Positions 12,521 through 23,440 of a stretch of DNA of 64,000 bases are shown one piece after another. Below the pieces are notes generated by a model. It searched no databases and was not told where the DNA came from. It was given only the letters and a program-made list of their open reading frames with translations. Made by a program: the position numbers and the translations under genes. Numbering within the stretch: the first letter of the stretch is position 1; every line of letters begins with the position of its first letter. The stretch comes from Jacaranda mimosifolia (Eukaryota > Streptophyta > Magnoliopsida > Lamiales > Bignoniaceae), in assembly GCA_018894105.1 (NCBI GenBank), contig CM032125.1, positions 34,829,032 to 34,893,031 on the forward strand, written 5' to 3'.

Positions 12521-12892
12521 GAGGATGTTTGTGTGAGCTTATAAGCTCCTTAAAATATCTTATAAAAAGTTTGAAAGTTTATAAAATGTTGAAAAGTATT
12601 TGATAAATTTTTTTTTTAAAAAGAGTTTATGAACACTTAAAATAAGATATTAGGAGCTTACGAGCTCTTTTTAAAATAGTAAAAAGTATATAACTTATTT
12701 TGAAAATTTTAACAAATTGGCTCAATTTTAATCATATTAATTACAAAAATATCATTATCAATATTTTATAAATTTTAAGATATTATTTTATCCAAACGCT
12801 TTAAAAATTTATATTTTTTTTTCAAAAAATATAACATCTTATAAGATATAAAAACTTATAAGATCTTTTAAATAAAATTAACCAACACCCTG
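12521..12892. mobile_element. Candidate MITE, palindromic, hAT-like ends
   Basis: The ends 'gaggatgtt' and, reverse complemented, 'cagggtgtt' match at 7 of 9 bases. The interior is full of 'cttataag' palindromes in both arms. It is about 370 bases with no coding frame. No clear target duplication was found. Confidence 0.35.
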
Positions 12893-13784
12893 TAAGTGTG
12901 ACCAATATTCCATACTTCACGGGTCTGCAATGAGTCATCGATCAAATTCAATTATTTCATTGTCTTTTCATGCATGATTATTACTACGCATACTTTTGAA
13001 TATAAAAATTCGAAAATGTCATAGCCGATTGATGTAATATAATCATAATTTACGACTTATGATTCATTATTAGGGATTTAAAATTATAATGGCTATAACC
13101 CCGTCCCCACACTCCTAAAAGAAAATGGTTGGAAGAATATCCAAGTGACATTTGTACACTTTTATTCACAAAAAAAGGGGCATTTCTATATTTTATATGA
13201 CAAGATAACACAAATGATAATATGAAATGAAACATCATGTATAGTCTAAAAAATAGAATGCTTCATGCATATAATTGCACTTTATATAGCGTAGTCATCT
13301 TTAACTTTTTAAACTAATAATATCTATATGGCTACAAATAGTCATTGAGCGCAATAATTTTACGCACAAAAATAATTTTTTTTTGTCACTCAAAAATAAT
13401 GTATGATATAATTAGAGTTGTAAAATAAAGTTAAGGTTGTATAGACATTCGACATGATAAAAAAAATAATGGAGTATGGAATTTTTCTTTTTTTTTTCTT
13501 TTTCTTTTTAAATGGATGGTGGAGTTTATTTAATATGAGTTTATGAAGTTTGTGGAAAGTACAATTATAATTTTATTGAATCATAATTTTTAAATGATAA
13601 TTTAGAGGATAAATTTAGATTATTAATAAATTGGCATCCAAACTATTTTTTTATGTTGAATTCTTTATTTTATCCTTCAAATTGCATTGTCAGTTTTAGT
13701 TGTTAAAATAATTAAAGGAAAAATTATGTAAAAAATTAAAAATAACTTTTTTTTAGACACAAACAATCTTTATTTTCATCTACA
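12893..13784. other. AT-rich intergenic DNA, no gene seen
   Basis: No credible coding frame, RNA gene or ordered repeat was recognised on either strand. Confidence 0.4.
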
Positions 13785-14323
13785 TCTATACTATTATAAG
13801 AAGAAATCATGTTTTGTCTCTATATGGGAAGTTGTTTCTCATTATTTACTTAAACTATCCTTTTATTTTCTCAACAAATAAAAAGGATGATGTAATTTGA
13901 AGGGCAAAATAAAAATTTAACCATACAAAAAGTAGTTTGGATACCAATTTATCAATATTCTAAATTTAATCTCTAAATTAGTGTTAACATATAATTCGAA
14001 TAAGGTCATAACAGTAACTTTATTACAAACCATTAACCCACTATTTGAATAACCAAACTCACTTGAGGTTATTGCAGTGCGGTGCATTTAAATCCAAAAT
14101 TCAAATTGTAAAGCTAACAAGTCCAATTTCAATTTCTCCATACCCATTTGCAGTGTGCAACGTGAGTGTTGTTGCTTTCCTTTCGCTTTATGTTCCTTTT
14201 TTGTATGTGCAATTTTATTTTTCTACCATTCTTATCTGCAAAAATTAATTATTAATTTTTTAAAAAAGATATAATAATACTAAAAGATGTATGCATGCAA
14301 GAATTGCGTGCGACAATCACTAG
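13785..14323 (+). mobile_element. Short non-autonomous Helitron
   Basis: The 5' end begins 'TCTATACTATTATAAGAAG', typical of plant Helitrons that start with TC. The 3' end is CTAG at 14320-14323. It is preceded by an 8-bp hairpin (gcatgcaa, loop gaa, ttgcgtgc; one G-T pair) that ends 8 bases before CTAG. The element sits between an A (13784) and a T (14324), the expected Helitron target, with no target duplication. At 539 bases it has no Rep/helicase coding capacity and must have moved by borrowing a partner's enzyme. The agreement of both ends, hairpin and target makes this a firm call without a search. Confidence 0.8.
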
Positions 14324-15477
14324 TATTTATTACTATGTAAAAAGGAAGCCCCTTACACTCATAATGTAGCGATTATTGTGTTGCTATACCAAAATTTATT
14401 TTACCTAAAATAACCCTACATCTATCTCTATATAATTCTTTTTTAATTTTAAAAGAATATAAAACTCCCCACTTACTCTATTTTCCATTACTAGTAATTT
14501 GTTCCCCACTCATTAACTGGTCTTCTCATTATCCATCACTTCCAAATATTTTCAGCCATGGCTAGGATTTTCTAAGGTATTATTGTGAAGTAATAAATTA
14601 ATCTCTCATATTTTTAATAATTCTACTTTTTCTTTCAATAAATTGAAGTATATTATTTTCCTTGCATGTTATATTTATATCTCCGACTTCTCTGCAAATA
14701 TGTTTAGGTGTATTTCTTCATGCCCTCTCAAATTGGATTGTTTAAGTTCCTTTGTATATTTTATTTGTTTGTTTTACCTTTTACATCATTTTTACTATTT
14801 TGATTTATAGTAGCTAACAATAATTATAGAGTTTAAAATGGCAAAAATGAGTGAATTGCTCCACCGTACCTAAATTATCTAAAACCCAACGACTACCGTG
14901 AAATTTTGGCATGTTCTTGGGAGTTTCAGTTTTTTTCTTTTTTTAATTATTTTAATGGATTTTTCTGATTGTTTTGCAGATATGTTCAAATTGTTTCTTT
15001 GTGAAAAGAGAGACAAAGGGAGAAAGAAATAAAAGGAAACAATCCTAACTATAGGTTGAGAGATAACACCCCGAACGGCCACCTTCTTCAATTCCTTGGG
15101 GAAGGATAAATGATTGGTTCTTTTCATTTGTATGCTTTCTATATTTATTTTATGTTATTTACGACATAACTACAGATTGAGAAACGATAAAAAATCGATA
15201 CGAAATATACTTTTAACTCCTCGTATGACATACTGAGAGAGAAAGATATACATTTGACCGGAAGGAATGTCCACTCTTTTTAAGCCAAAATTTCTATATT
15301 TGTTTTATCAAAATATGTGTGATTATTTCATAGTTAAAATAGAAAATTTGATGCACTATTCATTGCAGGGTAACTTTTTATTTTTATGTTTTTCAGGGAA
15401 AAAGAAACCAAAATTCGTAGATTTACTACTGAATTCAGTTATTTTTCATGAAAAGACTAAAATTTGTTAAAATAAAT
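14324..15477. other. AT-rich intergenic DNA, no gene seen
   Basis: Short open stretches occur, but none shows a recognisable domain or plausible gene structure. Confidence 0.4.
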
Positions 15478-15880
15478 TTACTACAAGAAAACACGCTTTA
15501 GAGATGGATAATTCCATCTCTAAAGCCTTGATTTCCGTCTCTAAAGTAAAATAGAGACAAATTTTTCAATCTCTAGACCTAAGCCCTGTCTCAAATTTAG
15601 AAGAAAGAATGATTTTCGTCTCTGAATTTAACGACAGATAAATGCAATCTCTAAATTCGTCTCTAATATCTAATATATTTTTTACAAAATCCATCTCTAT
15701 TTTTGTGGCTTTTCTATCTCTAATATCTAATATTTGTTTTACTAAAATCCATCTATGATTCCATCTCTACTTTTATATATCCACTTTTATATATCCTTTT
15801 CCATCTTTATTTCTATCTCTAATTCTCAATATTTTTGCCTATAAATCGTCTCTAATTAGATTTAGATTTGTCTATAATTC
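15478..15880 (-). mobile_element. CACTA (En/Spm) terminus with subterminal repeats
   Basis: The sequence 'tactacaagaaaaca' at 15478-15492 matches the usual CACTA terminus (CACTACAAGAAAA) except for its first base. It is followed by many copies of 'tctctaaa', 'gagatgga' and 'tccatctct' in both orientations to about 15870. This is the classical subterminal repeat pattern where a transposase subunit binds. Together with the transposase remnant at 16150-16430 it marks one end of a decayed element. The opposite terminus was not found. Confidence 0.6.
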
Positions 15881-16149
15881 TTTTTCTTTTTCTTTTTTTT
15901 TTATGTGAATCCAAATCAATACATGTTTCAAATGAATTTTCTATACTACTAAAAATCAAATTCTAAACTAATCACCCAGTCATCCTCAAATAATATAGTT
16001 CATTAAAAACCAACCAAAACAAGTTATTTTTATCATCCATCATAATGTAAAGTAATTAATTAATGCAACAATCCAAGAAATTAGTCAAATGATTATTCAT
16101 CAAAGTTACTTAATTATCCAGTTAGTAAAAATAAAAGCATAAATGCTTC

Positions 16150-16432
16150 CTACCAAAATCCTATTGCTTTCGGGGTCCAGATCCACTAGCATATTGCTAG
16201 TTTGTGTGCCCTACTTCTTGAAGTAATTTATGAACCATCTTTTGTAGTCGTGCCTCTTCTTCTCTCTTCCTAGCCTCTTTTTCGCACTTTCAAGCCTCAT
16301 CCATAACTTGTTCGAGCATTTTCTTGACTTCTTCCTCTCTTCTTATAAAACCTTCTTGCATCATGGCAGTAGTAGCACGCATGTCGTTCATTTCTTTTGA
16401 TAATTCATTAAGTTTTGAAGCCCCTTTTCATT
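16150..16432 (-). pseudogene. Remnant of CACTA-associated transposase C-terminus
   Basis: On the minus strand a frame reads through 'KLNELSKEMNDMRATTAMM', then a Glu/Lys/Arg-rich coiled coil ('RREEEVKKMLEQVMDEA'), then 'ARKREEEARLQKMVHKLL' and 'QYASGSGPRKQ'. It has in-frame stops after 'VMDEA', after 'GHTN' and after 'GPRKQ'. The composition and its place next to a CACTA terminus fit the C-terminal coiled coil of plant Ptta/En/Spm-type proteins. That family name is inference; what is seen is a decayed coiled-coil frame. Upstream parts of the gene were not recognised. Confidence 0.45.
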
Positions 16433-17695
16433 TTTTTTGAAAATAAAATCAAAAAGTTATCAACTTCTCTGTTATTTTTATAGACATTTTTATTTTCTTC
16501 TACTCACATTTGCACGACTTTTAATACAAAAATACTTGTATTTTTTTCAATACAACTCATTCTTAACCCTACATAATCATTACATTTTAGACAAAACCTC
16601 AAAACAATACTTCATTTTCAAACACATATTTATAATTAACTTTTCACTGTTCCTTTTCATCAAAAAATGAAAATGCCTCTAGAAAACAAATCCAAACGGC
16701 CTTTTAGTTATTGTGCATGCAGGTGGCTTACCTCGTAAAGTTGAAGGTTGTTTTAGCATGCTCTTTCAGACTCCACTACTTCCTGTCATAGTGTTTGCAA
16801 ATGTGGGTTGAAGCAAGTGTTTATATATAACACAAGTAATTATTGTTCTTATTCTTCCTTTCTACTTCCCTTGAAATATCTACTCTTTCCTGGATAGATT
16901 AACAGAACTCCATGTCCTTCTTGTGTACAATTTATTATCCCCTGTTCCGGCAAAAGGTGGATCTTTGCCTCTTTTCTCCACCAATCAAAACTGCACAAAT
17001 ATTTTGTGGGATAAAATTGCTCTGCTTTTTCATTGATTTTTCAACATGAAAATACTAAAAGGCTTATCCAATCTAAATAATAAACATTTTACTAGATATC
17101 TTGTTCAGAATTATCTGAACAAGTGCTGAAATGTATATATTCATTTTGCCATCATGTTGGTTTAATCCTTTGTGAAGTTGTGAATTGTGGTATGCATATC
17201 CCGTCATCCATCTAATATGCTGCTGTTGCAAAGAAGGCTGCTTTCCTTGTATGAGATTGACCCTGAGAAGGACAATGCTTTTGATGTAACTGATTCCATC
17301 CTTGGTAGTCAATCTCAGGATAAAGCCTAATTTGGTATCATAGTAAGGCAAATTGATGTGTTTATATTATTTCTGACATATTATGAGAATTGTTTATCAA
17401 TCAATCTTATCACATAAACTAGCATGGCTCTGAATAGAGTGACTACTTGGTTTAATAGCAGGATCGGGGCATACTTTTGGCAATGCCCTAGTGCTGTAGG
17501 AAGTCAAATCCGATAAATGTAAGTATTGCTTTTCGTTAAACATCCCTGGCTGTGCGGTTAACATGTGTTGTACATATTGGCCAGAAAAAATAAAATGAGA
17601 AATTTGTAATTGCGGGAATGTAAATTCTATAATCTGATATGTAGATGTAAGTTTTGATCCTCTTGTGCAGCGTTTCTAAAAAGACGCGAGTCTTG
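16433..17695. other. Intergenic DNA, possibly more of the decayed CACTA element
   Basis: No complete gene seen. A 92-codon minus-strand frame at 17351-17073 has no recognisable domain. Base composition is a little less AT-rich than in the neighbours, which would fit old coding DNA. Confidence 0.3.
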
Positions 17696-18067
17696 TTTCT
17701 TGGCTAATTTCTAGAAGAGATGAGGCTGCTTCATGTACTAAATTTGAAATTTCATTTTAATAATATCTCCTACACCTGCACCAATGTAGTCTGTCTAGCA
17801 TTTGGAGAATGCTTTGTCTTTGCCTTCCGCTTTTTCTCTACATATTTTCTGAACAATATTGCTGAATGTTACATATCCTGTGATTACCACGCTAAGTTTG
17901 TGCTGATGTTGAAAAAAGTCGCTGCCATTTTTCCTGATATTTCAGCATAGTTAAAATGAGCTAAAAATCGAGATAGAATCACATTTACCATCCTAAATAA
18001 GAGTTAATTGGCAAGACATGAAAAATGAACTATCTACCAAACTGAGTTAGATGATTATCCAGTTAGA
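17696..18067 (-). other. RLP downstream spacer
   Basis: The blocks 'tgctgatgttgaaaaaagt', 'cctgatatttcagca' and 'gagttaatt.gcaagacatg' also occur downstream of the intact genes (19610-19760 and 51970-52120). This is therefore the 3' flank of the RLP fragment that follows. Confidence 0.55.
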
Positions 18068-18440
18068 TGAGCCATCAACAACAGAATCTGAATCCTAATG
18101 GGGTTCATCTCCTGGGCAAGATTTATTGAGCAGAATCCCACACAGACCTGAATTGCCCATATATGTTGACTTGTCGATAGTCAACAATTTTGGGTTCGAA
18201 GGAATTCTGCCAGATAAATTGTTGTAGAACAAATTCAAGATTCCAAGGAAGCTCAATTTGCCTAGGCTTGTTGCCAAATCAACTAATTTTATGATCTGTA
18301 AAGGAATTAATTTTACCAGATAAGTTATTGCTTGAAAGATCAATTAGTTTCACAAGGCCCAAATTGTTTGTGTACTTGATCTCATTTTCTTTCCACATGA
18401 AATATGCACATTGCAATTGGGAGATTTCTTGGATTGGATA
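18068..18440 (-). pseudogene. RLP C-terminal fragment
   Basis: On the minus strand: the end of the island ('AYFMWKENEIKYTNNLG'), one LRR ('LVKLIDLSSNNLSG'), an internal deletion, the last LRR ('LSFLGILNLFYNNLSGRIP') and the juxtamembrane region to 'SCPGDEPH', where the next codon is a stop. The frame shifts once between the LRR pieces. The transmembrane helix, tail and everything N-terminal of the island are absent. It is a dead fragment of the same family as the gene at 20049. Confidence 0.85.
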
Positions 18441-18559
18441 TGCCAACCATGGTTCACATGAACTTCGAGAAATTGGCCGGAACGGCCGTTTCAAAACTGA
18501 AAAGGAGGTTGGGATTCCAACACGATGGTTTAGAATAGTGGAGATTGGGATCGAACGTT

Positions 18560-19560
18560 AAGTTCCATATTTTTTTTATTAAAAAAGCTAGATCAAAGCT
18601 TAAAAAGTAGCATTTTAACTAAATATGTTTGACTTAGGCTCTTTTAGAAGCTTGCAAAGTCTAATCGGCCAACCCATTTATCCTTCTTCGCATAAAAAGC
18701 ACAATAATAATGATATAACATTAAATAGCTAATCTTATTTGATTTCTTTACCTAGTCCTTTATGAAATTTCTTATATTGTTTAATATTATTTTTGGTTGA
18801 AATGAAACTAATTTATACTTATATTTGAATTTTCATAATTATGCATTTGTTATTTACCGTTTCGATTGTTGCCTGGCTAGATCTATCATGAGCATATTAA
18901 AAATTTAAATTTATGTAACATTCAGACTTGGTTGAAACCTTAGAAAATTTATTTTTAGGTAAACTTTTAGATCGAGTTAAGGTTTTAGAATTTATTAAAA
19001 AGACTAGGCCTAATTTTAAAAAAGAAGCCTATTATACATAATACGTAAGGTTCAGACTTATCAATTGTATAATATGCCTGGTCTATTTAAATCAAAATCT
19101 AACCTAGCTTAACCTAACTTAACATATTTCCATGCCTAGAAACAATATGAAAATTAGTACGATTAATATGTTATCGAGTCTAAATTTTTGACCTTTGATT
19201 AAGATTGTTGATGGCTAATTGGTTCTAGTCATGGTGGTGTTAGTTATCTAATTAATGCCACATTTACTTAAGGTGGAAAATTGAGGCCCCTGGCCTAAGT
19301 TCTCGTCGTTGTGGTTCATTATTGGCCTCTAATTTTCACCAAAAGGTCCCCCTCGGTGACCTATAGGTCAAGTAGGCGATAACAAAGGAGAAAAGTCTCC
19401 TTTCAAATAAAATGGAAAGAACTTTACGTAACAAATTGATATAATATTGTTGATTATATGATCTATTTATAAATTATGTATTTATTTGTATTGCATATTT
19501 TTTTAACCTCATAATTTAAAAATTAGTCTCACTTTTTTTTCTTTTTTTTTTTCTTTTTTA
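18560..19560. other. AT-rich intergenic DNA, no gene seen
   Basis: No credible coding frame or ordered repeat recognised. The pyrimidine-rich stretch near 19500-19560 is low-complexity. Confidence 0.4.
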
Positions 19561-19958
19561 AAGTAAGTATCATTTATAATGTAGTTTTGGTCTCTTCTTG
19601 TAATTAACCTGCTGAGTTTGTGTTAATGTGAAAAAAGTGGCTGCAATATTTTCTGATATTTCAATAGAGCTAAATTAAGCCAGCCGACTAATAAATGTAT
19701 TGAGATAGAATTATATTTCCTATCCTAAACAAGAGTTAATTCGTAAGATATGGAATACAACTTTAGTAACGTAGATTATTAATACAAGCCAACAAGAAGT
19801 GCAACTTTTTGCGGGACTTCCGAAGGAACACAAATGAGCTTCTTACAGTAGAATGGAATTATAAAATTAATATCTAAAATGTAAAAGGTAAAACACCCAT
19901 TTATTTGAGATTCTGAACTGATGAAAACTGCTTCGAGTCTTGATACTAGTGAAATTAC
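19560..19958 (-). other. 3' untranslated exon and flank of the RLP at 20049
   Basis: The minus-strand exon begins at 19958 after a 'ttacag' acceptor and contains an AATAAA signal near 19906-19911. The flank below is shared with the intact gene at 52380 and the fragment at 18068. Confidence 0.5.
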
Positions 19959-20052
19959 CTGTAAGGACATATATAGACAATGCAATGTAGATTAGCATAT
20001 TATTGTAAACAAAACAAAGTTTACCATAATTGAGAGTTGAATAAGCACTCAC
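19959..20052 (-). other. Putative 3'-terminal intron spanning the stop codon
   Basis: A GTGAGT donor begins at 20052, inside the last codons, and a 'cttacag' acceptor ends at 19959 (94 bases). Unspliced RNA reads Asp-Gly-TGA. Spliced RNA reads Asp-Gly-TAA. The protein end is the same either way. Layout and length fit a small plant intron, but only RNA evidence can show that it is used. Confidence 0.5.
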
Positions 20053-23027
20053 CCATCTTGAAAATGTCTTAGCAAACGAGTCTTGGTAAGTTTCGCCCTT
20101 ACATACACAAAATCTTCAACAATGTTGTACACTTTGAGAAACGCATATCTCCCTGTTCTGTTGAACAATATTGTCCCAAAGATTCCCCAAAATCCAACAA
20201 TAAAACCAAGTCCTAGGGAGATATAGAATTCTTTAGTTATAAATTCATCATCTTTAGACTTTGGCTTGCTCATTGAATTGTTGCCATCATTGCTTCTAGA
20301 ATCTGAATCTTGATGGGATTCATCTCCAGGGCAAGATTTATTGAGTGGAATCCCACACATACCTGGATTGCCCATGTATGCTGACGCATCAAAAGTCAGC
20401 AATTTAGGGCTCGAAGGAATTCTGCCAGACAAGTTGTTGTAGGACAAATTCAAGATTCCAAGGAAGCTCAATTCGCCTAAACTTGTTGGAATACTGCCTA
20501 AGAGGTGGTTTACTGAAAAATCAAGAGAATCTAAGGACTTCAACCGACCAATGTTATAAGGAATGGAGCCAGATAAATTGTTCGTGGAAAGGTTCAATCC
20601 AATCAAACCAACTAATTTTGTGATCTCCAAAGGAATTCCACCAGATAATTTATTGCTTGAAAGATCAATTAGTTTCACAAGACCCAGATTGTTTGCGTAC
20701 TTGATCTCATTTCCTTTCCACATAAAATATGCAGTTTGCAATTGGGAGGTACTATCAGGCAATGGATATCCCAACAACAACCAAACAGAGTTATTAATGA
20801 TGATCCGATTATTTTCATGGCCATCCCGAGTCATGGCAGTATATTTATGTACACAATTTGGTATAAACCCGGAAATGGTATTGGAGGAGAGATCTAAGAT
20901 TTGAATATTTGATAGACCACATAAGTTTGAAGGTATGCTACCATAAAACTCATTGAGACGCAGGATTAGAACCTTCAGCCGTGAAAATCTATCTCCTATC
21001 CAAGCTGGTATTTCTCCAGTCAATCTGTTCTCTCCAAGATCAATCATCTCCAAGTTAGTGCAGTTTGCCATAGAAGTGGGAAGTCCTCCTGAGAAACTAT
21101 TGTTGCGCAAATGCAGCACAGAAAGGGCACTTAGCAAGCCAAATGAACGAGGTACCTGCCCGGAAAAGTTATTGTTTGCTAAATTAAGGTATTTTAACTT
21201 CTCAAAGTGAGTAAAACACTCAGGAATCTGATCAAAGAACAGATTATCGGAGAGGTCGATCAACCCCCATTCTCCAGTGTGGCACAAAAAATTGATTGAA
21301 CCTGATAGTTTGTTTCTTGATAGATCCAAAGTCATCATTAGACCGCGATAGATGGTAGAGAAGGAAAAATCAGGAAAGACACCATACATTTGGTTATTTG
21401 ATGCGTTCAGATAAGTAAGTTCAGGACCCACACCACCAAACCAACTAGGAATTACATCTGAAATTCCAGCACTGGATATATCAATGTATTTAAATTCTTT
21501 CTGCGTTTTAAGCCACAAAGGGAAATGTGGTCCTAATCTGCAATGACTCAATCTCAAATATACTAGTCGGAAAGGAACAACCCAGTGAGGACTGAACTTC
21601 AATGTAAGAGATGGGTTGGAAGATAAGTCCAGTAATTGTAATCGAGATAAGTTGGACATAAAGGCCTCTGTCAATATGCCTTCAAAGAGGTTTGAACCAA
21701 TAAACAGAATTTCCAGCTCGGGTAGACGTCCAATGCTTTGAGGTGAAATCTCATTAAACTTGTTGTTGTCCAGTAATAATTGTTTGAGTGATGAAGAAAA
21801 TGAAAGATCAGGCACAGGACCTGCAAGTTGGTTTCTAGACAAATCAAGTTCAAGAAGATGGGGTAGTTTTAGGTAGCCCTCTTGAATGGACCCATTCAAT
21901 TGATTTGCCCCAAGTGTCAATTTCTCTAAGGATGAAAATCTCGACATATTACAGACTGATCCACTTATTCTATTCGTGTTCAACCAAAGATCACGTAGGT
22001 TTTTTTCTATAGGCCCAGACAAATTCATCATAAGCTCAGAAAGCTCTCCAGTGAAATTATTCCTACTTAGATCTAAATGTATTAAACTGCTCATATTTCC
22101 AAAATATTTAGGAATACCACTTTTGACACCAGTTTTAGAGAGAGAGAGATATGCAAGTGAAGTCATGTCCTCAAAAACATCAAGAATGGGATCTGGCATA
22201 TGGTTACCACTAAGATCGATGGAAGTGAGACCAGTATTGCTAAAGTTTGAGAACCAATGGATTAATGCCAAAGTGGAGAGTTGAAACAAGTTATATGAAA
22301 GATCAAGCGTGGCAAGAGAAGTGGAAGCATTGATTGAGGGTAGTGAAGAAGGAGGGATATCTAGTAGCTCACTCCCAGACACATGTAATTCTTTTATAGA
22401 GGTCAATTTGCTTATTGCTTGTAACCAATTGGTTGCTTTTGAGAGGTTTGTAGAACTGAGATCAAGGTATTCAAGTGAATGAAGATGAGAGACCCAATCA
22501 AGGCTTCGGCTATAGCAATTCTGGTTACCACCAAGATCAAGATGTGACAACTTGGATAGGTTACCTAGATGATATGGAATTGGTCCACCAAGATTAGCCC
22601 TATAAAGATTGAGATGCCGTAATTCACTGAGTGAACCAACAAACTGAGGAATAGGGGCAGAGCTAAAATCATTGAAACTAAGGTCCAAGTATTGTAAGTG
22701 TTGCAGTTCAAGCAATGAAGTGCTAATCATACCTTTCAATGGTGAATCAACAATTTTAAGATTCAATCGTATGACATGATTGGTTTGATTATGACATTGA
22801 ATTCCTCTCCATTTGCAGCAATCCCTTTTATTTTCTTCATTGCCCCAAGAAGAGAGTTGACCATATGTATCTATAAGGTTGTCTTTGAATTTGAGAAGAG
22901 CTTGTTTCTCCTTCTCCAAGCACCTGATTATGCTACCACTCTCCACATGTAGAGAATGTCCAAAGCCTGACCTCAAGATTACTGGTGAAAGAACCAGCAA
23001 CAAAGGAAGAAACTGAAAGAATTTCAT
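20049..23027 (-). CDS. LRR receptor-like protein, EIX2-type, intact (992 aa)
   Basis: A plasma-membrane LRR-RLP without a kinase. Residues 1-23 form a signal peptide. The LRRNT cap has Cys at 36, 70, 71 and 78 around 'CCKWRGIQC'. LRRs of the LxxLxxLxLSxNxLxGxIP type follow to about 728. An island covers about 729-778, followed by the last LRRs to about 885. The acidic stretch 'SCPGDESHQDSDS' leads to a transmembrane helix at about 934-956 with a GxxxG motif (GFIVG). The tail is 36 residues and contains two YxxPhi motifs, YAFL and YNIV. In the EIX2/Cf class such proteins bind microbial ligands and signal through SOBIR1, which contacts the GxxxG helix; EIX2 uses a tail YxxPhi motif for endocytosis. 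The ligand here is unknown. The single long frame has no lesions, and a TATA box lies about 105 bases upstream. Gene family is certain; function is inferred. Confidence 0.95.
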   Translation of the reverse strand: MKFFQFLPLLLVLSPVILRSGFGHSLHVESGSIIRCLEKEKQALLKFKDNLIDTYGQLSSWGNEENKRDCCKWRGIQCHNQTNHVIRLNLKIVDSPLKGMISTSLLELQHLQYLDLSFNDFSSAPIPQFVGSLSELRHLNLYRANLGGPIPYHLGNLSKLSHLDLGGNQNCYSRSLDWVSHLHSLEYLDLSSTNLSKATNWLQAISKLTSIKELHVSGSELLDIPPSSLPSINASTSLATLDLSYNLFQLSTLALIHWFSNFSNTGLTSIDLSGNHMPDPILDVFEDMTSLAYLSLSKTGVKSGIPKYFGNMSSLIHLDLSRNNFTGELSELMMNLSGPIEKNLRDLWLNTNRISGSVCNMSRFSSLEKLTLGANQLNGSIQEGYLKLPHLLELDLSRNQLAGPVPDLSFSSSLKQLLLDNNKFNEISPQSIGRLPELEILFIGSNLFEGILTEAFMSNLSRLQLLDLSSNPSLTLKFSPHWVVPFRLVYLRLSHCRLGPHFPLWLKTQKEFKYIDISSAGISDVIPSWFGGVGPELTYLNASNNQMYGVFPDFSFSTIYRGLMMTLDLSRNKLSGSINFLCHTGEWGLIDLSDNLFFDQIPECFTHFEKLKYLNLANNNFSGQVPRSFGLLSALSVLHLRNNSFSGGLPTSMANCTNLEMIDLGENRLTGEIPAWIGDRFSRLKVLILRLNEFYGSIPSNLCGLSNIQILDLSSNTISGFIPNCVHKYTAMTRDGHENNRIIINNSVWLLLGYPLPDSTSQLQTAYFMWKGNEIKYANNLGLVKLIDLSSNKLSGGIPLEITKLVGLIGLNLSTNNLSGSIPYNIGRLKSLDSLDFSVNHLLGSIPTSLGELSFLGILNLSYNNLSGRIPSSPKLLTFDASAYMGNPGMCGIPLNKSCPGDESHQDSDSRSNDGNNSMSKPKSKDDEFITKEFYISLGLGFIVGFWGIFGTILFNRTGRYAFLKVYNIVEDFVYVRAKLTKTRLLRHFQDG

Positions 23028-23119
23028 TTGAGTAATTATTTTTAGAGATGGGGACCAAACTAAAGTGAAAAAAGATAATATGCTGAATTAAATTTGGGGA
23101 TGATCTTTTAATTTTCCTG

Positions 23120-23440
23120 CAGCCAACTATATAAGCATTAGTATTTCTTCAATGGACTTTATGCACGGAAAACTTGCATAATAATTCAGTTGGCCCCACA
23201 AGGGAAAACAAGGAACAATAATGTGGAAGGGAAACAAGATAAAAAGGACAACGAAGACACGCGTAGTAATTTAATTACTTGGCCCTAAAAGAGAAAACAA
23301 GAGCGTTGACGGGAAATGGTCTTCCATGCATAATATTTAATTGACCCATAAAGAAATTTCAAAAAAAGAAAAAAAAAAAAAAGTTAACCCCTAAATAGGA
23401 GATAATAAGCAATGATGAGGAGGAAAATCGGAACAAGCAA
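23120..23440 (-). promoter_or_regulatory. RLP promoter: TATA box and upstream repeat units
   Basis: The minus-strand 'gcttatatagttgg' lies at 23124-23137, about 100 bases upstream of the start codon. Beyond it are up to four degenerate copies of a unit with 'cttgcataataatt' followed by 'ggcccc' and 'gagaaaacaag' (near 23168, 23255, 23321 and 23380). Similar units precede the paralogues. Confidence 0.5.

Noticed and set aside
17073..17351. 92-codon minus-strand frame
   Set aside because: No recognised motif and no plausible gene context. It could be part of the decayed CACTA block but cannot be supported.
20563..22284. Plus-strand frames antisense to the intact RLP
   Set aside because: They are shadows of the LRR codon pattern. 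Similar antisense frames occur opposite every RLP copy.
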